Positions 49,523 through 58,207 of a stretch of DNA of 64,000 bases are shown here, one piece after another (position 1 is the stretch's first letter; the number at the start of each line of letters is the position of its first letter). The position numbers and the translations under genes are program-made. The notes beneath the pieces were generated by a model, which was not told the DNA's origin, did no database searches, and worked only from the letters and a program-made list of their open reading frames with translations. This stretch comes from Yimella lutea (lineage in GTDB: Bacteria > Actinomycetota > Actinomycetes > Actinomycetales > Dermatophilaceae), in contig NZ_VFMO01000001.1 in assembly GCF_006715095.1 (NCBI RefSeq), positions 496,001-560,000 of the forward strand, in the 5' to 3' direction.

Positions 49523-49571
49523 CGCTGGTTGAGCCACGCGGATGAGGAACGAATCCGCATGCGCCGAAAGC
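49523..49571 (+). repeat. 49-bp dispersed hairpin element, copy 1
   Basis: The element starts CGCTGGTTGAGCC, has the loop GAGGAACGA flanked by ACGCGGAT and ATCCGCAT, and ends GCGCCGAAAGC. It lies between the second rhodanese gene and the aldo/keto reductase pseudogene. The other copies are at 57524-57572, 62714-62762 (inverted) and 62811-62859, all 49 bp long. Confidence 0.8.
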
Positions 49572-49612
49572 GCCGGACCTTGAACGCAATCGCGGGCACA
49601 AGCCGGTGTGGT

Positions 49613-50136
49613 TCAGCTGTCGCTGGACCGCTTCCAGATGTTGATGCCCGAATCGACCGCGTGTTTGTCGATCGCGCTCAGCTCCTTGTTGGTGAACTCG
49701 AGTTTGTCGATGCCCCGAGGCTGTCCTCCAACTGCTGGACGCTGGACGCACCGATCAGCGCCGCGGTGACCCGCGGGTCGCGCAGCACCCACGAGAGTGC
49801 CATCTGAGCGAGGGTCTGGCCACGCTTGCCGGCGATGCGGATCAGCAGTGGCGTCCCCATCGACTGCAGGATCTTGACCCCTCCACGCGTCCGCTGCCCG
49901 CTGTAGGAGGAGATGCCGACGTCCAGCGCCTTGCCCGACCGGACGATCGAGTCCAGTGCGCCCATCGTCTCTTCCAGCGGCGTGGTGTCGTCGAACCGGT
50001 GGCTGTAGAAGATGTCGCCGTACTCGACGCCCATGCGCTTCAGCGACTGGTCGAGTGAGGAGATCAGGTACTTCCGGCTGCCGCCGCCCTGGCCGTAGGG
50101 CCCGGGCCACATGTCGTACCCGGCCTTGCTGGACAG
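49613..50136 (-). pseudogene. Aldo/keto reductase (YghZ-like), degraded
   Basis: Homology to L-glyceraldehyde 3-phosphate reductase-type aldo/keto reductases starts in mid-protein at SSKAGYDMWPGPYGQGGGSR, so about the first third is missing. The next block, GVEYGDIFYSHRFDDTTPLE to GISSYSGQRT, is good. It then jumps from GTPLLIR directly to AGKRGQTLAQMALSWVLRDP, a deletion of roughly 90 residues. A frameshift near 49700 moves the ending, RGIDKLEFTNKELSAIDKHA, into another frame. Three separate lesions make function impossible. The family normally has about 330-345 residues. Confidence 0.88.
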
Positions 50137-50240
50137 GCTTGGTAATCGTCCGCGTGCATCGTCATTGCTCCACCCTGCTCTTCGCCTAGGCTCGAATGCA
50201 TGACTGCACCCGATTTCTTCAAGCAGGCGTGAGCGCGCGG

Positions 50241-50777
50241 ATGTTCGTGGCGGTGGTGCCGCCGGAACCGATCAAGGAAGAACTCAGCGAGTTTCTCGCG
50301 CCCCGCGACGGCATGCCGTGGATCGACCCCGAGCAGTGGCACCTCACGCTCGCCTTCCTTGCGCAGGTGGCGCAGCACAGGGTCGACGATCTGGTCGAGG
50401 CGCTGGAACGCACTGCCGCCAAACACGAGTCCTTCGAGCTGTCACTGGCCGGAGCGGGCGCCTTCCCGGACGAGTTCACCGCCAAGGTGCTGTGGCTGGC
50501 ACCTGCTGCCGACATGAGTCGCCTCGCCGCCGGCGTCCGCAACGCGTGCAACAGCGCCGGTGCGACCCCGGACGGTCAGCGCTTCGTCGGTCACCTCACG
50601 ATCGCACGGCTGAAGCGATCACTGGACGCCCGCAAGTGGCTGCAGGTGCTCGACACCTTCCGGTCCGCGCCGTGGCTGGTCGAGGAGGTCGAACTGGTGC
50701 ACTCCCACCTGCGGGAAGGCCAGTCGGGCAGGCCGCGCTACGAGACGGTCGCGTCCGTTGCGCTCGGCAGTGCGTAG
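50241..50777 (+). CDS. thpR: RNA 2',3'-cyclic phosphodiesterase (2H family)
   Basis: The protein belongs to the 2H phosphoesterase superfamily, long called 2'-5' RNA ligases. The two HxT motifs are EQWHLTLAFL (about residue 35) and FVGHLTIARLK (about residue 117). It should open 2',3'-cyclic phosphate ends on RNA. I use the ATG at 50241, which gives MFVAVVPPEPIKEEL as in the family; a GTG at 50229 is possible. A 10-codon frame (MTAPDFFKQA) ends across that GTG. The 3' end overlaps the convergent trmL by 40 nt. Confidence 0.88.
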   Translation: MFVAVVPPEPIKEELSEFLAPRDGMPWIDPEQWHLTLAFLAQVAQHRVDDLVEALERTAAKHESFELSLAGAGAFPDEFTAKVLWLAPAADMSRLAAGVRNACNSAGATPDGQRFVGHLTIARLKRSLDARKWLQVLDTFRSAPWLVEEVELVHSHLREGQSGRPRYETVASVALGSA

Positions 50778-51223
50778 TCCCATTGCCGCCATGCCTCGTA
50801 CACAGCGATCGCCGCGGTGTTGCTGAGGTTCAAGGATCGGCGTCCCGGCATCATCGGCACCCGCACCTGCGCGGTGATGCGTGAGTGCGACAGGACCTCC
50901 TCGGGCAGGCCGTCGGCCTCTCGTCCGAACAGCAGCACATCACCGGTCTCGTAAGCGATCGAGCTGAAGACGGTGTCGCCGCGTCCGGTGTAGGCAAAAA
51001 CCCGAGCGCCGGGCAGATGCGACCAGAAAGCATCCAAGTCGGGATGGACGGTGACGGTCGCCAGGTCGTGATAGTCCAGACCGGCGCGACGCAACCGGGC
51101 CGACTCCATCGAGAAGCCCAGCGGCTCGATCAGGTGCAGATGCACCGGCGTGCACGCAGACAGGCGAATCGCGTTTCCGGTGTTGGGCGGGATCTGCGGC
51201 TCGAAGAAGGCGACGTGCAACAT
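50738..51223 (-). CDS. trmL: tRNA (cytidine/uridine-34) 2'-O-methyltransferase
   Basis: The 161-residue SPOUT-fold enzyme methylates the 2'-OH of the wobble base in tRNA-Leu isoacceptors. Diagnostic blocks are HVAFFEPQIPPNTGNAIRLS at the start, LIEPLGFSMESARLRRAGLDY, DVLLFGREADGLPEEVL and the knot-forming MMPGRRSLNLSNTAAIAVYE near the C-terminus. Length and motifs are complete. The 3' end overlaps the convergent thpR gene, so the two RNA-processing genes form a tail-to-tail pair. Confidence 0.93.
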   Translation of the reverse strand: MLHVAFFEPQIPPNTGNAIRLSACTPVHLHLIEPLGFSMESARLRRAGLDYHDLATVTVHPDLDAFWSHLPGARVFAYTGRGDTVFSSIAYETGDVLLFGREADGLPEEVLSHSRITAQVRVPMMPGRRSLNLSNTAAIAVYEAWRQWDYALPSATDATVS

Positions 51224-51342
51224 GCTCGTGAGTCTGACGCACCGAATGGTTCATCGGCCAATTGGATATGGCGACTCCCCAGAATTGCGCGTCATCGCGT
51301 GACTGGACGACTGTCCAAAGCGGGCGCTCGACGACCCACTGA

Positions 51343-51376
51343 AGAAGGTAAAGATATCCAATAGAGAAGGTAAAGA
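51343..51376. promoter_or_regulatory. Direct repeat of 12 bp, operator candidate
   Basis: AGAAGGTAAAGA occurs at 51343-51354 and again at 51365-51376, with starts 22 bp apart, about two helical turns. The patch is AT-rich against the genome average and lies about 60 bp upstream of the SRPBCC gene. Phased direct repeats of this type often bind response regulators or similar proteins. Confidence 0.45.
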
Positions 51377-51435
51377 CGTTTTACAGAACGCTCGTCCGAT
51401 ACAAAAAAGAAGGCGGATCTGGCTAGCTTGGTGGC

Positions 51436-51870
51436 GTGAACCAGGACTACATCTTCCACCGGCGACTGCGGATGTCGGTCAGCGATGTCGTCGTTGCATG
51501 GGCTGACCCCCGCGTCATGAGTGAGTGGTTCTGGCCCCACATCGACGGCGTCAGCTACGACCTTCCGCGCCGCGGACGCGGTGACGCCTACCGCATCTCC
51601 AGTGCGTCCACCGGTGTCACGATCTCCGGCACCTGCCTGCACTGGGATCAGCACGGTTTCGACCTGACCTGGCGCGTCGACGGTGCCGACTTCGTCCAGG
51701 AGGGCCTCGACACGCTGTCGGTACGACTGCTGCCCATCGAGGGCGAAGGGTGCGAGCTCGTGCTCACCTACGCCGTCAACAGCAACATCGCGGAGCACCT
51801 GACCCGCATGTGGGACCCGACCCTCGACCGGCTCGCGGCGCTGCAGATCACGACCGAGCGGGTCGCCTGA
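51436..51870 (+). CDS. SRPBCC/START-like domain protein
   Basis: The 144-residue protein has the helix-grip pattern of SRPBCC (AHSA1-like) proteins: SVSDVVVAWADPRVMSEWFW near the start, a beta-rich middle with YRISSASTGVTISGTCLHWD, and a long C-terminal helix, ILNSNIAEHLTRMWD-like, ending in LDRLAALQITTERVA. Such domains bind hydrophobic ligands in a central cavity. GTG is the start. It follows a phased direct repeat, which may control it. No enzymatic residue can be assigned. Confidence 0.78.
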   Translation: MNQDYIFHRRLRMSVSDVVVAWADPRVMSEWFWPHIDGVSYDLPRRGRGDAYRISSASTGVTISGTCLHWDQHGFDLTWRVDGADFVQEGLDTLSVRLLPIEGEGCELVLTYAVNSNIAEHLTRMWDPTLDRLAALQITTERVA

Positions 51871-51884
51871 TCACTGCGTGCTGA

Positions 51885-52886
51885 TCACTGCGTGGGCCCG
51901 GCCTTGCTGAGCTCCTTCTTCTCGGCCTTCTTGCGCGAAGCGATCAGAGATGCGACGACGGTGGTCACGAGGACGCCGACGATCACGCCGAGCGAGACCG
52001 GTGTGGTGAGTTCGATGACGTCCACCGGCTTGCCGTCGTTGATGAACCCGAGCGAGTTCTTGTGCAGGGCGTGGAGGAGCAACTTCACGCCGATGAAGCC
52101 GAGGATGACGGCCAGGCCGTAGCTGAGGTAGATCAGGCGGTCGAGCAGTTCGTCGATCAGGAAGTACAGCTGCCGCAGACCGAGCAGGGAGAACGCCGTC
52201 GCGGTGAACACGATGTACGGCACCTCGGTCAGACCGTAGATCGCCGGGATCGCGTCGAGCGCGAACAGGATGTCGGTGCCGCCGATGACGATCATCACCA
52301 GCAGCATCGGGGTCATGACCCGCCTGCCGTCGATCCGGGTGAACAACTTGTCGCCGTCGTACTCATCGGACGCCTTGAAGAACTTCTTGGCGATCCGGCT
52401 GACGATGTTGTCGGCGGAGTGCTCCTGCTCGCCTTCAGGCTTGAGCATGTGGCCGGCGGTGACCAACAGGACGAGGCCGAAGAAGTAGAACGTCCAGCTG
52501 AACGTGTTGATCATCGCAGCGCCGACGAAGACGAAGGCGGCACGAGCCACCAATGCGATTGCGATACCGACGAGCAACACCTTCTGCTGGTAGGCCCGTG
52601 GCACCTTGAAGCTGGCCATGATCACCATGAACACGAACAGGTTGTCGACGCTCAGCGCCTTCTCGGTGATGTAGCCCGCGAAGTAGTCGCCGCCGTGGCC
52701 GCTGCCTGCGAAGTACCAGAGGCCGACGCCGAACACCAGGGCGACGCCGACGTACAGAGCCGACCAGGTGGCGGATTCCTTCAGCGTCGGCTCGTGTGCT
52801 TGGCGGACGTGGAAGAAGAAGTCGAACAGCAGCAGACCGATGATGCCGGTGATGGTCAGGGTCCAGACGAGCGCGGTGACGTTCAA
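51885..52886 (-). CDS. TerC family membrane protein
   Basis: The 333-residue protein has about nine membrane helices and the TerC/Alx signatures ITEKALSVDNLFVFMVIMAS, with a metal-binding Asp/Asn pair, and MIVIGGTDILFALDAIPAIY. Relatives export manganese or take part in metal loading of exported proteins; tellurite resistance is another known association. A cytoplasmic loop between about residues 150 and 190 is charged. Its 5' leader contains a GGGGAGAATGCTGCG stretch, but I cannot show a manganese riboswitch. A strong terminator lies upstream, isolating its promoter. Confidence 0.88.
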   Translation of the reverse strand: MNVTALVWTLTITGIIGLLLFDFFFHVRQAHEPTLKESATWSALYVGVALVFGVGLWYFAGSGHGGDYFAGYITEKALSVDNLFVFMVIMASFKVPRAYQQKVLLVGIAIALVARAAFVFVGAAMINTFSWTFYFFGLVLLVTAGHMLKPEGEQEHSADNIVSRIAKKFFKASDEYDGDKLFTRIDGRRVMTPMLLVMIVIGGTDILFALDAIPAIYGLTEVPYIVFTATAFSLLGLRQLYFLIDELLDRLIYLSYGLAVILGFIGVKLLLHALHKNSLGFINDGKPVDVIELTTPVSLGVIVGVLVTTVVASLIASRKKAEKKELSKAGPTQ

Positions 52887-53007
52887 GCGGGGTCCTTGTT
52901 CGGAGGTGGGCCTCGGGTGACGGTTGTGGTTCCAACGTCCCGGACGCGCAGCATTCTCCCCGATGTGAGGTGGCCGGCGTCACACGGCCCGGCACGCACT
53001 GACCGAC

Positions 53008-53043
53008 ACGAAGGGTCCCGTCCGATCGGGCGGGACCCTTCGT
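53008..53043 (-). terminator. Strong hairpin terminator upstream of terC
   Basis: ACGAAGGGTCCCG (53008-53020) and CGGGACCCTTCGT (53031-53043) form a perfect 13-bp stem with a 10-nt loop. It lies directly after the stop of the discoidin-like fragment and ahead of the terC leader on the minus strand, so it originally ended the gene now reduced to that fragment. Confidence 0.8.
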
Positions 53044-53057
53044 CGTGCTGCGAATCC

Positions 53058-53204
53058 TCAGTCGGTGAAGACCTGCAGCTCCTCGATCGAGTAGCCGTAG
53101 TTCGTCGCGCGCTCGGTGGCGTGCACCCGGATGTACCGTGCCGCCGGCATGGTCTTGCCCGGTTCGTTGAACACATGGACGTCCAGTGCGCCGGTAAATT
53201 TTCG
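53058..53204 (-). pseudogene. F5/8 type C (discoidin-like) domain remnant
   Basis: Only the last part of a carbohydrate-binding discoidin domain remains: VHVFNEPGKTMPAARYIRVH followed by ATERATNYGYSIEELQVFTD, the standard RYVRV...YGYSI.E.QV ending of the family, then a stop at 53058. The frame upstream turns into sequence antisense in character to the LOG gene. The parent was probably a secreted glycosidase or adhesin deleted between this point and the LOG gene. Confidence 0.75.
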
Positions 53205-53212
53205 ACAGGTGG

Positions 53213-53767
53213 TCAGACGCGTTCGGCCAGACCTGCGACGGCCGCGTCCATGGTCTCTTCCACAACGATGTCCTTCAGCGTCGCCTCGTGGACGAAGTCG
53301 TTCGCGACCATCGCCCGCAACACTTCGAGCATCGGCTGCCAGAAGCCGCCGGTGTCCAGGAAGCCCACCGGCTTGTCGTGATAGCCGAGCGTGCGCCAGG
53401 TCCAGACCTCGAAGATCTCCTCGAGGGTGCCCAGCCCACCGGGCAGGCACAGGAACGCGTCTGCATGGTCCGCCATCGAGGCCTTGCGCTCATGCATGGT
53501 CTGGACGACGTCGAGTCGGGTGAGGTCGTGCCGACCCCATTCGCGGTCGATCATCGACTGCGGGATGACGCCGATCACTTCGCCACCAGCGTCCAGTGCG
53601 CCACTGGAGACTGCGCCCATGAGGCCGCTGCCCCCACCGCCGTACACCAGGCCGATGTCGTTGCGGGCCAGCCAGTTTCCGGCGTCGTACGCAGCCTTCA
53701 TGAGGGCGTCGTCGATGCCGGGGCGGGATGCGCAGAACACGGCGATGCGTCGCAGCGGTGAAGTCAT
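53213..53767 (-). CDS. LOG family protein (TIGR00730-type Rossmann fold)
   Basis: The 184-residue protein has the Lonely Guy signatures VYGGGGSGLMGAVSSGAL (about 40-57), MHERKASMADHADAFLCLPG with the conserved Arg, and PGGLGTLEEIFEVWTW. Members release adenine-type bases from nucleoside 5'-monophosphates, including cytokinin precursors. In bacteria without plant contact the physiological substrate is uncertain. The ATG at 53767 is in family position. The gene is divergent from the cyd operon, with the BlaI-like dyad between. Confidence 0.92.
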   Translation of the reverse strand: MTSPLRRIAVFCASRPGIDDALMKAAYDAGNWLARNDIGLVYGGGGSGLMGAVSSGALDAGGEVIGVIPQSMIDREWGRHDLTRLDVVQTMHERKASMADHADAFLCLPGGLGTLEEIFEVWTWRTLGYHDKPVGFLDTGGFWQPMLEVLRAMVANDFVHEATLKDIVVEETMDAAVAGLAERV

Positions 53768-53967
53768 CCGGCGATTGTTCCAGGCCCTGGTTGCCGGTCG
53801 GGGACGGCGAACAGCGCGATGCGGCAGCTTTGGCCGACCTCCCTGGTCCGGCCCGGGATCATTGCGAACACGGCGAAGCCGAAGAGGGGAAGATCGGCCC
53901 AGGTGGGTGCCAGGTCGTCTGCGTGACGGGTATCACGCGGTGAAAATCCAGTACAGGTGGCGGGTAG

Positions 53968-53984
53968 TACTACTAGGAGTAGTA
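53968..53984. promoter_or_regulatory. BlaI/MecI-type operator candidate before cydA
   Basis: TACTACT-AGG-AGTAGTA is a perfect 7-bp inverted repeat in the 278-bp gap upstream of cydA, ending 61 bp before its GTG. It resembles the TACTA/TAGTA-type dyads of BlaI/MecI/CopY regulators. A BlaI-type gene is coupled to the end of this same operon, which makes autoregulation of the whole unit plausible. Confidence 0.6.
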
Positions 53985-54045
53985 TCGGATTCGGCGACAC
54001 GGGGACCACCTGTGTCCGGACCCGGGAATTTCAGGAGTACGCCCA

Positions 54046-55488
54046 GTGGATGCGCTTGATCTGGCGAGATGGCAGTTCGCCGTCACGACCGTCTACCACT
54101 TCTTCTTCGTGCCGATCACGATCGGCATGTCCGCCGTCGTCGCCGGCTTCCACACCGCGTGGTTGCGCACCCGCAACCCGGAGTGGCTGCGCTTGGCGAA
54201 GTTCTTCGGCAAGCTGTTCACGATCAACTTCGCGCTCGGCCTGGTGACCGGCATCGTGCAGGAGTTCCAGTTCGGGATGAACTGGTCGGCCTACAGCCGG
54301 TTCGTCGGAGACATCTTCGGCGCCCCGCTCGCGTTCGAGGCGTTGCTGGCCTTCTTCCTGGAGTCGACCTTCCTCGGCCTGTGGATCTTCGGTTGGGGGC
54401 GCATCCCCGAGAAGCTGCACGTGATGTGCATCTGGCTGGTGCACATCGGCACCGTCCTGTCGGCTTACTTCATCCTGGCCGCGAACTCGTTCATGCAGAA
54501 CCCGGTCGGGTTCAAGTACAACGAGTTGAAGAACCGCGCAGAACTCACCGACTTCGTCGCCGTCCTCACCAACAAGGTGCAACTGGTCACCTTCCCGCAC
54601 GTCGTGTCCGCCGCCTACATGACCGGTGGCGCGATGGTCATGGGAGTCGGTCTGTGGAAGTTGATGAAGGGACGCGCGGAAGCCGACCGCGGCATGTACC
54701 GCAAGAGCGCCCGCGTGGGTGCCTGGGTGACCCTGGTCGCCAGCGTCGCGATGCTCATCTCCGGCGACATCCAGGGCAAGATCATGACCGACGTCCAGCC
54801 GATGAAGATGGCTGCCGCCGAGGCGCTGTACGACACCGAGCAGCCGGCGAGCTTCTCGGTGTTCACCATCGGATCTCTGGACGGCAGCAAGGAGGAGTTC
54901 GCCGTCACCGTCCCCAAGGTGTTGTCGTTCCTGGCCACCGGTGACATGAACGGCGAGGTCGCCGGCATCAACGATCTGCGTCGTGAACTGCCGGCTGCCA
55001 TCGCGGAGAAGAACAAGGAATACGGCGTCCCCGAGCACTACATCAGCCCCTCCAGCTACGTGCCGAACATCCCCGGCTCCTATTGGTCCTTCCGGTTCAT
55101 GATCGGCCTAGGCATGGCGGCGATGGCCGGCGCAGTGCTGGTGCTGTGGAAGACCCGCAAGGGCGGTACTCCGAAGAGCAAGCTGTTCATCTGGATCGCG
55201 GTGCTGACCCCGTTCGCGCCGGTGTTCGCCAACAGCTTCGGCTGGATCTTCACCGAGATCGGTCGTCAACCGTGGTTGGTCTACGGCGTCATGACCACCG
55301 AGACGGGTCTGTCCACGGCCGCCTCGACCGCCGACGTCGCGATCTCGCTGATCGTCTACACCCTGCTGTACGCGGTGCTCGCCGTGATCGAGGTGAAGCT
55401 CTTCCTCGACTACATCAAGAAGGGTGCCGAGCCCTTCGAAGAACCCAAGATGCTCGAGGACGACGACCAGTTGGCGTTTGCCTACTGA
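54046..55488 (+). CDS. cydA: Cytochrome bd quinol oxidase subunit I
   Basis: CydA carries the hemes and quinol site of the high-affinity terminal oxidase bd. The 480-residue protein has VYHFFFVPITIG with the axial heme b595 ligand His (residue 18), LGLVTGIVQEFQFGMNWSAY, and AANSFMQNPVGFKYN; later SGDIQGKIMTDVQPMKMAAAE marks the short-type quinol loop, and GRQPWLVYGVMTTETGLS is also diagnostic. GTG at 54046 has AGGAG 8 nt upstream. It heads cydABDC-blaI and lies downstream of the BlaI-like dyad. Confidence 0.96.
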   Translation: MDALDLARWQFAVTTVYHFFFVPITIGMSAVVAGFHTAWLRTRNPEWLRLAKFFGKLFTINFALGLVTGIVQEFQFGMNWSAYSRFVGDIFGAPLAFEALLAFFLESTFLGLWIFGWGRIPEKLHVMCIWLVHIGTVLSAYFILAANSFMQNPVGFKYNELKNRAELTDFVAVLTNKVQLVTFPHVVSAAYMTGGAMVMGVGLWKLMKGRAEADRGMYRKSARVGAWVTLVASVAMLISGDIQGKIMTDVQPMKMAAAEALYDTEQPASFSVFTIGSLDGSKEEFAVTVPKVLSFLATGDMNGEVAGINDLRRELPAAIAEKNKEYGVPEHYISPSSYVPNIPGSYWSFRFMIGLGMAAMAGAVLVLWKTRKGGTPKSKLFIWIAVLTPFAPVFANSFGWIFTEIGRQPWLVYGVMTTETGLSTAASTADVAISLIVYTLLYAVLAVIEVKLFLDYIKKGAEPFEEPKMLEDDDQLAFAY

Positions 55489-55521
55489 GCGCCGGACATT
55501 CGCGAAAAGGACTGAGAACAC

Positions 55522-56586
55522 ATGTCTCTCGAAACACTCTGGTTCATAATCATCGGCGTCCTGTGGACCGGCTACTTCGTGCTCGAAGGCTTCGACTTCG
55601 GGGTCGGGATGTCGCTACCGATCCTCGGCAAGGGCTCGGACAAGGCCGACACCGACAAGCGTCGCCGCGTCCTGCTCAACACCATCGGCCCGTTCTGGGA
55701 CGGCAACGAGGTCTGGCTGCTCACCGCCGGCGGTGCGATGTTCGCGGCGTTCCCGGCCTGGTACGGCACTCTCTTCAGTGGTTTCTACCTGGCGCTGCTG
55801 CTGATCCTGGTCGCCCTGATCGTGCGCAACATGGGCTTCGAGTACCGCCACAAGCGTGACTCGGACGCGTGGCGCAAGGGCTGGGATCTGTGCATCATGA
55901 TCGGCTCGTTGCTGCCGCCGCTGCTGCTCGGTGTGGCGCTGACCAACATCGTCGCCGGTGTGCCGATCACCCAGGACCGGCACCAGGAGTTCATCTTCAC
56001 CGGCAACCTGTTCACGCTGCTGAACCCGCTGTCGCTGCTCGGTGGCCTGGTGTTCGTCGGCCTGTCGCTCACCCACGGCGGCCACTTCATCGCGCTGAAG
56101 ACCGCCGGTCAGATCCGCCACGACGCCCGCGCCTTCGCCACCAAGGCCGGCCTGGTGACGGCGGTACTGGCCGTGGTGCTGCTGCTGTGGGTCGGCCTCA
56201 AGACCGGCAACGTCGGCTCCTGGATCACCACGGCGATCGCGGCGGTGTCGCTGCTCGCGGCGATCTTCTTCAACACCAAGGGTGCGGAGGGCAAGGCGTT
56301 CATCGGCACCACCATCACCTGGGCGATGGCCGTCGCGACTTACTTCCTGGCGATCTTCCCGAACGTCATGCCGAGCACGACGGACGATCGGTTCAACCTG
56401 ACGGTCGAGAACGCGTCCAGCTCGCACCTGACGCTGCAGATCATGACCGGAGCAGCGCTGATCTTCACCCCGATCGCGCTGGCGTACACCGCGTGGAACT
56501 ACTGGGTGTTCCGTCGCCGGATCAGTGTCGAGCACATCCCCGGCGCCGTCGACCCGCTGAAGATCCAGGACGAGGTGGACGCCTGA
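55522..56586 (+). CDS. cydB: Cytochrome bd quinol oxidase subunit II
   Basis: CydB is the membrane partner that stabilises the hemes and forms the proton path. The 354-residue protein opens [20 protein letters not shown] and contains [15 protein letters not shown] and [20 protein letters not shown], the two invariant blocks of the family, followed by about eight helices. An AAAGGACTGAGAACAC region provides the ribosome site before the ATG. It is 33 bp after cydA and 1 bp before cydD. Confidence 0.96.
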   Translation: MSLETLWFIIIGVLWTGYFVLEGFDFGVGMSLPILGKGSDKADTDKRRRVLLNTIGPFWDGNEVWLLTAGGAMFAAFPAWYGTLFSGFYLALLLILVALIVRNMGFEYRHKRDSDAWRKGWDLCIMIGSLLPPLLLGVALTNIVAGVPITQDRHQEFIFTGNLFTLLNPLSLLGGLVFVGLSLTHGGHFIALKTAGQIRHDARAFATKAGLVTAVLAVVLLLWVGLKTGNVGSWITTAIAAVSLLAAIFFNTKGAEGKAFIGTTITWAMAVATYFLAIFPNVMPSTTDDRFNLTVENASSSHLTLQIMTGAALIFTPIALAYTAWNYWVFRRRISVEHIPGAVDPLKIQDEVDA

Positions 56587-56587
56587 C

Positions 56588-58207
56588 ATGAAGCCGTTCG
56601 ACCCCCGACTGGTCAAGGAAGTACCCGCCACCCGAGTGCCCGTTGTGGTGCTCGGTGTGCTGGGTGGCCTGTCGGGGGTCGCGGCCATCTCCGGTGCGTT
56701 TGCGATCGCGGCGCTGGTGGTGGCTCTGGTCCGCGGGCACTCGCTGACGGGCCCGGCGGTCGCGGTTGTTGTCGTCTTCGTAATCCGCGGTCTGCTGTCC
56801 TTGCTCACCGAGCAGGTGGCGTCCTGGGCGGCGACCCGCATCTCGGGTGCACTGCGTCACGACTACCTGCGACGGATGCTCGCGGCGCCTGCGGACGAGC
56901 GTCCGGACGCCGCCCGTCTGATGACGGTCTCGACCCACGGGGCGAGCGCGGTCGAGCCGTATGTCGCCCGCTACCTGCCCTCCTTGGTGGCGGCTGCCGT
57001 CGTGCCACCGCTCGCCGTCCTCTGCCTGCTCTTCGTCGACTGGAGCAGCGCGCTCATCGTGGTGCTGACGTTGCCGCTGCTGCCGGTGTTCGCGGCTCTG
57101 ATCGGACGCTTCACGCAGGACGCCACCGAGAAGCGGTGGAAGACCCAGACCCGCTTGTCCGGTCACTTCCTCGACGTGATGCGCGGACTGCCGACGCTGG
57201 TCTCCTACGGCCGCGCCGAGCACCAGGCCGAACAGGTTTCTGCGGTCGGCGACCGGCACCGGGTCGCCACCGTCCGCACGCTGCGGATCGCGTTCATGTC
57301 GTCCGCAGCCCTGGAACTGCTGGCCACCATCTCGGTCGCGATCGTCGCGGTCTGGACCGGCATGCGTCTGGCATGGGACGAAATGGAACTCGGTGTCGCG
57401 CTGACCGCGATCCTGCTCGCGCCGGAGGCGTACTGGCCGATCCGCCGGGTGGGGCAGGAGTTCCACGCCGCCGCCGACGGTGTCGAGGCGATCGATTCGT
57501 TGCTTCCGAGCGCGCCGCCCGACCGCTGGTCGTGCCGTGCGGATGAGGAACGAAACCGCACGCGCCGAAACCAAGGTGCTGCGGACGCAGGAGCCGCAAG
57601 GAGAGCGCTGGTGCTGGACGGCGTCCGCTATCGCTACCCGGGCACCGACAACGACGTGCTGGACGACGTCTCGTTCACGGTCGAGCCGGGCCTCACCGCG
57701 CTGGCCGGACCCTCCGGATGCGGCAAGACCACGCTGCTCGAACTGCTCGCCGGACTGCGCACACCGACGGCCGGCACCATCGAGCGTCCGACCACCCACC
57801 TGGTCACCCAGACCCCGTTCATCGCGCCGATGAGCGTGCGCGACAACCTGCTCTTCGGTGTCAGCGACACCTCGCGTCTCGACGAGGCGATGTCTGCCAC
57901 CGGCTTCGAGCGCATCCTCGGCACCCTCCCCGTCGGTTTGGAGACTGCGTTGGGAGACAACGGCTTCGGCCTGTCCGCCGGCCAGCGCGCCCGTCTCGTT
58001 CTCACCCGAGCCTGGCTGAGCGACGCCGACGTGCTGCTCGTCGACGAACCCACGGCGCACCTCGACCCCGAGGCGGCGGACGACGTCCGCGACCTGATCG
58101 TCGATCTCGCCGCGCGGCGTCCGGTGGTGGTCGTCAGCCACGACGACGAACTCATCGACCGCGCCGATCACACCATCCGCCTCGCTCACCGGGCGGTGGC
58201 CCGATGA
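56588..58207 (+). CDS. cydD: Thiol reductant ABC exporter subunit CydD, with an embedded repeat
   Basis: CydD with CydC forms the ABC exporter for glutathione or cysteine, needed to assemble cytochrome bd. The 539-residue protein has a six-helix membrane domain (about 1-300) and an ATPase with Walker [10 protein letters not shown] (about 372-380), signature [15 protein letters not shown] (about 461) and Walker [16 protein letters not shown]. Between the two domains, residues about 313-328 ([15 protein letters not shown]) are encoded by a 49-bp dispersed hairpin element in frame. That linker has no family homology that I can see. The stop overlaps cydC by 4 nt. Confidence 0.94.
   Translation: MKPFDPRLVKEVPATRVPVVVLGVLGGLSGVAAISGAFAIAALVVALVRGHSLTGPAVAVVVVFVIRGLLSLLTEQVASWAATRISGALRHDYLRRMLAAPADERPDAARLMTVSTHGASAVEPYVARYLPSLVAAAVVPPLAVLCLLFVDWSSALIVVLTLPLLPVFAALIGRFTQDATEKRWKTQTRLSGHFLDVMRGLPTLVSYGRAEHQAEQVSAVGDRHRVATVRTLRIAFMSSAALELLATISVAIVAVWTGMRLAWDEMELGVALTAILLAPEAYWPIRRVGQEFHAAADGVEAIDSLLPSAPPDRWSCRADEERNRTRRNQGAADAGAARRALVLDGVRYRYPGTDNDVLDDVSFTVEPGLTALAGPSGCGKTTLLELLAGLRTPTAGTIERPTTHLVTQTPFIAPMSVRDNLLFGVSDTSRLDEAMSATGFERILGTLPVGLETALGDNGFGLSAGQRARLVLTRAWLSDADVLLVDEPTAHLDPEAADDVRDLIVDLAARRPVVVVSHDDELIDRADHTIRLAHRAVAR
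57524..57572 (+). repeat. 49-bp dispersed hairpin element, copy 2, inside cydD
   Basis: The copy starts CGCTGGTCGTGCC, has the constant loop GAGGAACGA flanked by GTGCGGAT and AACCGCAC, and ends GCGCCGAAACC. It lies wholly within coding sequence and is translated in the inter-domain linker of CydD. Although 49 is not a multiple of three, the gene frame is intact, so flanking bases must have been adjusted. Confidence 0.8.

Noticed and set aside
52887..53000. Manganese riboswitch (yybP-ykoY) in the terC leader
   Set aside because: TerC genes often carry one and GGGGAGAATGC is suggestive, but I could not place the second conserved loop, so the call would be a guess.
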